Assembly: GCA_037176725.1 (NCBI GenBank)
Contig: JAZBRS010000039.1
Coordinates: forward strand, 25,766,001-25,830,000
Direction of reading: 5' to 3'
DNA length: 64,000 nucleotides
Source: Posidonia oceanica
Lineage: Eukaryota > Streptophyta > Magnoliopsida > Alismatales > Posidoniaceae
The notes below the pieces were generated by a model, which ran no database searches, was not told where the DNA came from, and worked only from the letters and a program-made list of their open reading frames with translations. The first letter of the stretch is position 1; each line of letters opens with the position of its first letter. Positions 56,575-64,000 of the stretch are shown here, one piece after another. Made by a program: the position numbers and the translations under genes.

Positions 56575-57893
56575 TGCTAGACTCTGGCTTTCGTTTCTGG
56601 CTTTTTTGCTTGCCGCTTTCGTAGTTTTGCTTGCCTTTGTTTGCCTCTTTGCCTGTTTTGGTCGCTCTTCTGTGCAAACTCCTAGCGAGTCGCCTCGTGG
56701 TTACTTTACTTAGGTTTTGCACCCCCCTCGGCTGCTTTTGCCTTGGTTTTTGCTCTATATTGCTCTGCTTTGTTTCTGTTGCTTGTTTACTTGCTTATCT
56801 CCTTGTTTTTGCTCTTATTTGCTTTATAGCTTACCTGTCTTTACCTTCTTTATCTTGCTTACTTATTATTGCTTTATTTCCTGCCCAATGCATGTCTACA
56901 TACTTGTTTGGCAGCAATGCATGCTTTTTGAATGATAAATGCTTCTTTTACACATTTGCTATGTCACTACACACGCACATACCCTGTATATATGCCTTCT
57001 GACATGATGAATGCTTTTTCTTCACTATCATGCTCATGAACACTCGCACATGCCTTGCATTTGCCTTTTGCTGTGTTGTGTGCTGTTTGCCTGCCATATT
57101 TGACTGATTTTCTTCCCTTTCGCACATGCCATGCCTAGGATAGTAGAGACTGTTTGCTCTCCCTGTGGTTAACTAAAAATGGCAAGTAAAAGGAACTTCT
57201 AGGAGCAACTAGAGACTTCAAACAATCCTACACCCCCTTGGGTTAATAAAATGCGCAAGATAAAAAAAATTTTAAGCATTTGCATAAGCATCATATAGGG
57301 CATGCATTCTTCTCATCTGAGTCCACCTACTAGTCTGCAAAGGATGATTCCGACCTCTTGTTCCACCGCTTTTGGCGTGGGCCAAGTCAGTCAGTCTGTC
57401 CCCCCTTTGTCCAGGGGTCGTGTCAGTGTAGTGGAGTGTACTGCCCATGCTTTGACGGGGTCAGGGCCACCAACGCACCACCCTGTTATTTCCTCAGCTC
57501 TAGCTAGGAGTTCGACAGGGAGCCTACTTTTTCTGACTTGAGTCAGTGACCTGTACACCTGGGGATACCCGAAGTAGATCACCTATTAGGATACATTAGA
57601 TAGGTGAGGGGGCATACTAGAAAGCATACATATCATTCATGCCATCTAACTTAACTCATTTGCATCTGTCTTTTAGTTTCTAATCCCTGTTTGTCTCTGT
57701 CTGTGTCAGTAGTGATCGGTAAGCGAGTTCCCCTTGCTGGAGCTTGAGTACCGTCCCTTTCTGACACCCCGGTTGCGACCTTGCTCGCGACCATTCCCCT
57801 TCTAAGCTATCCGCCTTTGCGACGATAGCTCCTATTAGGAATCGTCATTTGCATACCCGTCGTAGCCCTGTTCTCACGCGCTCTAGGTCAGCA
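56575..57893 (+). other. Leader of Element D
   Basis: CCTAGCGAGTCGCC at 56681-56694 can pair with the PBS along its length, with one bulged base and one G-U pair. The conserved block is at about 57305-57545. The last 190 bp match the start of the window (Element A) and differ from B and C, so autonomous and gag-only elements have different leader ends. Confidence 0.7.
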
Positions 57894-60800
57894 ATGGCCC
57901 AGTACGTCAGTGAGCCTCTCTTTACTCCTGTCACGGAGGGTGTTTCCGCTTTGGCCCCTTAGGTTGCTCCTTCTGCCCATTTTGTTTCCCCTCTGATGCC
58001 AGGGTTTCCTCCCCTGACGCCTCAAGTATCTCAGTATGTCCCGGGACACTAGCAAGCACCTCTTCCTCTGGATCCGATCACCAAGTCTATCTTGATGACC
58101 GTTACTCACATTTCGGAGACGCCATTGCCCCCTCCTTCCCAGGGATACGTCGCCTTTGACATCCCTCCTACCGCTGCTGCGACTTTTGCTATAGCACCTA
58201 CTCCTCCCGGATAGTCTGTGTCCGTGCCATTTGCTTCGCAATCTTCGCCGGCACTGCACTTCAGCGTTCCTACTGACGGGACGCCTGAGGCTCAGTACCA
58301 GCACCTGATGGAGCTTGCCGAGAGACTGCAGGGCATGGCTCTATCGGTTCGTCCCCCCTATGCTCCTATCACTCCTGAGGTTCCTTTGAGGCTAGTTCCT
58401 GCATTTCATGCATCTACCTTTACACCTCTGCCTCAACCATCGTCTCAACTGCTCACGGTTCCGACGATGGGGGCCCGTTTACTGCCTCCTTCTGCACAAC
58501 ACTTAGCACAGCATGCTCCTCTTCCCCCTGGTGGTCAGTCCTTTGGGCTGGCTGGAGCCCAGTACCCCACTACCTCGCTGTCCGGCACCCCGCCTGTATA
58601 GCAACTGGTGCTCCAGCATCCTACCCCTCCCACGGCACAGCATGTCATCTACCCTCCTCCCTTGCATCAGGCCCAGAACCTTGCATACATCCCTGCATAC
58701 ACAGTTCCCTAGCACGGATATGCCGGCCATCCCGTTGCTCCACCAGGCAACGCTATGGTAGATTTGGAGGAGCACTTAGGTGCAACCCATTCGGTGTATG
58801 TGCTCACTACCCCTGCTGATCCCTCTCCTATGGCAGCAAATCCAGACCCCATCAACAACTGGATGGACATCTTGGAGAAAGCACTACGACTAGTGCAGGG
58901 TACTGAGCACCAGACCTACCAATTTCAGGATCTCTGTTGCTTTCCAGAGGCAGTACTCGCTTCGAAGTTCAAAATGCCGGACTTCGAGAAATACAATGGT
59001 AGGGGCTGCCCCGTACCGTAGCACACTTGAAGGCGTATTGCGGTGATCTCGCTCAGCTTTAGGCTGACGAGAGGTTGCTGATCCGCCTGTTCCAGAAAAG
59101 CTTGACCGGGCCGGCACTCAAGTGGTTCACATCGCTTGATATGTCAGCCATCAAGACTTGGAACGACCTCAGTTAGGCGTTCCTGGAACAGTACTCCTTC
59201 AACCTCGATCTAGTCCCAAAGCGGGTGGACTTGATCGCAATCAAGTAGAATCCCAGCGAGCCGTTCGGGGAGTACGTCGGCCGCTGGCGCGCCCTTGCTT
59301 CACAGGTTCAAGATAGGCCCTCTAATGAGGAGTCTATTGAGATCGTTATCAAAGGAGCGCAGCCATCTCTTGGGGCTCTGCTTAGCATCCAACCAGTCAC
59401 TACTTTTGCAGCACTCATCCGAGCTGGAGCGCGTGTGGAGAGTTCTTTGCGGAGTGGCAACTTCCCGGCTCTCTCTACGTTCGCTAAGCATGCCGCGATC
59501 AGCAGTAATAGTGCCAACAGCAGCACCTCCAACAACAACAACAATGGTAGCAGCAACAACCGTCCCAAGAAGAAGGACTCGCTGAAGACCGCTGTTGCAT
59601 TCATCGACTCTCCTGCTATGCCTGTTCACTTGCCATCCCGGCCTGCCCTAGCTCAGATGGTGTATGCTCCTGCACCTAGGAATCCACCCACACCACAGAT
59701 CACAACCACTGCTAGACCGGTCTACCCTGCCACACCGGTTCAGCAAGGCTCATACCAGAGGCAAAGAGGGCCACCCACTGAGAAGCGGAAGTTCGCCCCA
59801 CTGGTGGAACCACTCACGGCCATCTTGCCAAAGGTTGCATCACTCCTGAAGTTCCCGGAGGTTCGCCTGCCCCCAAATCCTTTGCCGCATTGGTTTAAGG
59901 CAAATCTCTTTTGCAATTTCCATCGAAGTGTCGGGCATTCGACGGATAATTGCTACTCCCTGCGGAACGTAATTCAGGACCTAATCGAATCGGGAACGAT
60001 TGTGATTGACACGCACGAGGCATCCACTCAAGCACACACACATGCATCTGCACATTCAACTGTTCCCCCTCATTCTGGCATCATCCACCAACCTCTACCA
60101 CAGCACAGTTATCCGGGAGGGGCGGGAACCTCAGGCATTCACTCTGTCTTCCCTTCTAGGCCTACTACCTCTGTGGTAGACCCTTCTGATCTTATTTCTG
60201 ATATTTCTGAATCTTTCCCTATTAATCTCTATCTCGTGGCAGTTGCCGGCTCCGTGTCGGGAGTTCACATGATCCGACCGCGTGCCATGCCAGAACACCC
60301 CTTCGCACCCCCTACTATGCTTCCTCAGGCTCAACCCCCTGTACACCTCCAAGCTAGGGCCCAGCTTAGATCCCCTGTCCACCTCTTAGGGCGGCCTCAG
60401 CTAGAATCCCTTGTACACCTTCTAGGCAGATCTCAGCCAGCCCCTGCCTTCCCACCCCAACAATCTTACCCTTTAGATAGACCTCAGTATCCAGTGGGTC
60501 CCTCTGTAACCCCTCCTGTGCTCGCAGCACATGCTCCTGTGCTTATTGAATTAACCTTGGACACCCATCGCGTCCCTTACAGCTACGCCACAGAAATGTG
60601 TGCGGAAGTAACGCGATCGGGGAGGGTCTACAGACCCCCAGCACCGGCAGTTAGGCCAAACCATCCTAAACCTGCTATGCCCCCACCCTCTAACCAACCC
60701 ATAGCAGATCCGGCCTCAAACCTACCTATAGCAAGCCAAATCCCTACCCAACCTGTAGCAAGCCAAACCTTTACCCAATCTCCTGTGGCTACCCCTCTAG

Positions 60801-60895
60801 AGCTTGCCAAAACTACCCCTCCTGCTACCAAGAAAAACCAACCCAAAGCTGACATAACCTCTCAGCTTAAGAAGGTCAAAGCCGACATTTCCATT
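57894..60895 (+). pseudogene. gag: gag, Element D (eight TAG stops and a frameshift)
   Basis: It begins with ATG 57894 (Met-Ala-Gln-Tyr). In-frame TAG codons are at 57960, 58050, 58212, 58599, 58710, 59060, 59174 and 59246; the last five are CAG in A. A tandem copy of CCGTA near 59017-59026 shifts the frame by five bases, and the original frame is open again from 59249. The capsid-like domain, the Asn-rich tract, the CNFHRSVGHSTDNC knuckle and the Pro-rich tail are all readable and match A. The junction with protease is TGG (60896), so gag and pro were one reading frame in the ancestor. Confidence 0.88.
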
Positions 60896-61918
60896 TGGGA
60901 CCTAATCCACACCTCTGCCGAACACCGCGAAGCTTTTCTTCGCGTGTTCCAAGCCGCTCGTGTGTCCCAATCTATTGAGCCTTCGGCCTTGGAAAGCATG
61001 GTAGGGATGATTGCGGAGCCCCAGGTCATCTCTTTTACAAGTGATGAGCTGCCTTCGGCAGGGATTAATCACAATCAACCCCTCTTCATCATGGTTCAGT
61101 TCAAAAACTTTAGCATTCCTCTAACACTGGTTGATAACGGGTCAGGCCTTAACGTCTGCCCTTTGCGTACTGCAACAAAGCTCGGATTCAAAGCCGAGGA
61201 TATCACACCAGCCGTGAAAGGAATGACAGCTTTTGACAACACCCACCATGACGCTCTGGGGATCCTGATTATTCCTCTTGCCATTGGCTCGGTCGTTTTC
61301 GATGTAGAATTCTATGTCGTCGACTTGAAGCCAAACTTCAACTTTCTGCTTGGGCGCCCCTGGCTCCACAAGCATCAGGTCCTTCCCTCGACCCTCCATC
61401 GAATGATAAAGTACCGTCACGGTGATGATGTCATTGTCGTCATGGCGGAGAACTTTGAGAAGGAGCAGATCGAGGCAGTCTCCCCCATCTCTTCACAAAC
61501 TATCCCTTTTGACCCTGAGACTTCCGAAGCCTTGTATCGCGTTAATCGGTGCGAGCCGGTTAACTTCATTCCTAATCTTGAATGTGCCAACTTCTTGGCC
61601 GTTCATAACAACCCCTTTCGAATAGTCGAGAATGTATGTCATAGGTGGGGTTACATAAAGGGTACACCGCTCGGGCGTCACGACCAGGGGATCGCAGAGC
61701 CGATCGTAGCGGTGGAGCGGAGGAAGTCTGAAGGCCTCCATTATGAGCCCAAGCCCAGCGAAGATCATTGCTTTCAGCTAAAGAATCAAGAACCGGCCAT
61801 CCCCAGAGACCTCACTAACTTCACCAGTGCAGGAGTTCTGGGATCAATAGATGATCAAGTCACGGTGCCAACAGAAGACTGGGTCTGCATTGAGGACTAC
61901 TACTCAGATGAGGAGTAG
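60896..61918 (+). pseudogene. pro: protease and G-patch-like region, Element D
   Basis: It continues the gag frame with no break. The protease has LVDNGSGLNVCP (Asp codon near 61129) and FNFLLGRPWL. It runs on through the 14 bp missing in A (61420-61433) into the MAENFEKE stretch and the G-patch-like WGYIKGTPLGRHDQGI. This shows that gag, pro and pol form one polyprotein in the ancestor. The frame stops at TAG 61916-61918, which is CAG in A. Confidence 0.88.
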
Positions 61919-64000
61919 TCTGGCACAGTAGAGGCAGTCCCAACTGGCAGCAAGGCTTTGGTTAGCACAGAGGCGCCACAATCAGTTTATTTGGCTCTTC
62001 CTCCAACAGATACAGCAGGCAATTCAGCAGGCTCTGTGGTAGAACTGACAAGCTCGTACATTTCTACAGCCACATCTGCATCACAAGTGCAAGTAGCAGT
62101 GACAGCTCAGAAGTTAGAGACACTCCTTCAGGCACAATCAGGTAGGCCACCTGCGGTCGCAGTCGCATCAGTACCGCTATCACTCTATTTGGAGGGACAG
62201 TCAGTGAATTCAGTCAGCAGCGCGACTCGGCCCACTTCAGCAGCCGCATCACCGAGAATGCAGCCAGCGTAGTCCGCCTTACATCCTCCTGCCATAAAAC
62301 AGCAACTCTCGTGGCAGGCCCCCATGGCATCAGAGGCCGCACTCACACAGTCACAACCAGATGTAGAGGACCAGTTGAGCACCATAGTCTCCCAGCACTT
62401 GGGCCCTTAGAAGAGCACCTCTGCCTGCCCTCTAACTGCAACAGTGACCCTGGCAGTGTACCCGTTTGCGGCCCCGCTGACCAGTCTGTTTGGATCTCCG
62501 ATGCCGAAGCTGCCGCAATCAGACGCGCCTGTGAACCAGACAATGCAAATACCAAGGGCGGTAATCCATCTAGCAGCCGGGCCAGAGCCGCAGGCCCCCG
62601 GCGCCTACTACGTCAACTCACCCTCGGATGAGGAGGAAGGAGTGGTAGTAGAAGCCCAGGTTGATTCATGGATGTCCGACTTAGAGTTACTTTATCAAGA
62701 GCAACTCAAGTCGATAGTAGAAGACCTGGCGGAGCACCAAGTTGTAGAAAGGAAAGGGAATGCCGTGGCTACGGACCCTCCACTGCAAGAAGACCATGCC
62801 TCTATCATGGTCTTGGAAGAAGACCCAGCAGTACCGGACTCCTCTAGACCAGATGAGCTCATCACTCTGCAACTAGAAGATGGGTCTAGGTGGTTTGTGC
62901 AGCACATGCCTCACTCAGACAGTGTAGCAAGCGGCAGTGCCCAGATCAGCCGTCAGTCCAGCATACCCTCCACAAGCACACTAGAAGACTCAGAGGAGGA
63001 AGCACTAGTAGTCCAAGCAGCAGTAGTAGCAGAATCAGTAGCAGAATCATTAGTAGCCCCAGTAGCATGGCCATTCGCAGCATCAGTGACAGAATCAGCA
63101 AGGCTCTCAGCAGCATCAGTAGAGCACTTAGCAGAATCAGTCAGGCCAGAACAGACAGAAGAAGTTGCTAGGACGGAGGTCGCACACCGAGGCTACAAGA
63201 ATACTCGAGTAAGCGTGACCATCCTGAAGCGTCACTAGGGCCAAGCAGCGGAACATATACACTCTTTCGACATCACAAATCCTTCTTTTGAGAAAGAGAT
63301 CCTCTCAAAACTTATTGCTTATGGAGAGGAGGATGATACGGGCGAGGACGAGATTGACGAATCATCGCCTGAGTTCCGGCCCTATGACGACGACCCAGAA
63401 GGCCCCAACCTCCATGTTGAAGAGGAAATAGAGGTTGTTAACATCGGCACAGCTGAGGAAGTCAGAGAAGTCCGCATCAGTGCCCAGCTGTCCCCTCAGG
63501 TTCGAGTGGAGTTCATCGCATTCTTAAAGGAATATGCGGATGTCTTCGCCTGGAGTTATGAAGATATGGTTGGCCTTGACATAGAGATAGTGGTGCACAA
63601 TCTATCCCTGGATCCAGATGCCAAGCCAGTAAAGCAGAAGCTGAGAAGATGGCGACCGCAGTGGCTGCTTATGATCAAAGAAGAGATCATGAAACAGCAT
63701 AGAGTCAATTTCCTCAAGGTTGTCCTTTATCCTGAGTGGCTGGCAAATATTGTACCTGTGCCCAAGAAAGATGGCCGTGTCCGGATCTGCATCGACTATA
63801 GGAACCTGAACAAGGCGAGTCCCAAGGACGACTTCTCATTGCCTCACATTGACGTCCTAGTCGACAATACAGCGGGCCACAAGATGCTCTCCTTCATGGA
63901 CGGCTTTTCTGGATATAATCAGATCAAAATGGCAGAAGAAGACATGGAAAAGACTTCATTCATCACCCCTTGGGGAGTCTTTTGCTACCAAGTTATGCCG
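61919..64000 (+). pseudogene. pol: pol linker and N-terminal RT, Element D, cut by window end
   Basis: The frame continues after the stop, with further TAG at 62270 (CAG in A), 62408 and 63236 (CAG in A). The Ala/Ser/Gln linker runs to about 63200. The acidic stretch EYADVFAWSYEDMVGLD marks the approach to RT. From about 63620 the RT fingers are clear (KPVKQKLRRWRPQW, then VPVPKKDGRVRICIDYRNLN and SFMDGFSGYNQIKMAEED). The window ends just after FCYQVMP, before the YVDD catalytic motif, so its state cannot be judged. Confidence 0.88.

Larger units (their letters stand above)
50712..64000 (+). mobile_element. Element D: autonomous-type element, 3' part outside window
   Basis: LTR, PBS, leader, gag, protease, linker and the first half of RT are present. 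The coding part aligns with Element A throughout, and the LTR is closest to C. D lies inside the internal region of C. It has 12 in-frame stops, all TAG, plus a 5-bp duplication in gag, so it is dead. On the other hand it keeps the gag-protease junction and the 14 bp that A has lost. Confidence 0.92.

Overview
The window is plant nuclear heterochromatin made almost entirely of nested, same-strand LTR retrotransposons. All copies belong to one family of giant Ty3/gypsy elements of the Tat/Ogre type. The evidence is: LTRs of 5.7-5.9 kb that start TGTTGACACC and end CTACA; a primer binding site matching the 3' end of tRNA-Arg; a pol with protease, RT, RNase H, a second RNase H domain and a DD35E integrase ending in a GPY/F module without chromodomain; and a long repeat-filled region between pol and the 3' LTR. 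The host is a seed plant with a large genome. I cannot name the species, and I recognise no ordinary host gene.

Layout. Element A (1-20894, 5' LTR outside the window) is an autonomous-type copy: gag, pro and pol, a plant-mobile-domain-like ORF, a 3 kb hypervariable repeat region, a polypurine tract and the 3' LTR. A 613-bp unassigned spacer follows (20895-21507). Element C starts at 21508, but its 5' LTR is split by the complete Element B (21644-41153, target duplication CACAC on both sides). C resumes at 41159, carries a decayed gag, and is interrupted again at 50712 by Element D. D runs to the window end with its 5' LTR, leader, gag, pro and the start of RT. The insertion order is therefore C first, then B and D into C.

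A and D are autonomous-type copies, now broken by stop codons and indels. B and C are a gag-only, pol-less family with related LTRs, PBS, leader and gag start, plausibly mobilised in trans by A/D-type proteins. All in-frame stops found in D are TAG, mostly at CAG codons, a pattern expected from decay of CHG-methylated DNA.

The most interesting content is non-coding. The region between pol and the 3' LTR holds dozens of short tandem hairpins whose stems change in a compensatory way (GATAG/CTATC, GACAG/CTGTC, GGTAG/CTACC) around a fixed loop. The leader carries an anti-PBS sequence resembling the 3' end of the primer tRNA, and in B the PBS plus anti-PBS unit is triplicated. The polypurine tract sits in a fold-back that includes the LTR end. 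Each LTR contains a conserved candidate intron spanning a T-rich tandem array. Together these suggest an elaborate RNA-structure programme for priming, splicing or packaging; that function is inference. All alignments were made by eye.
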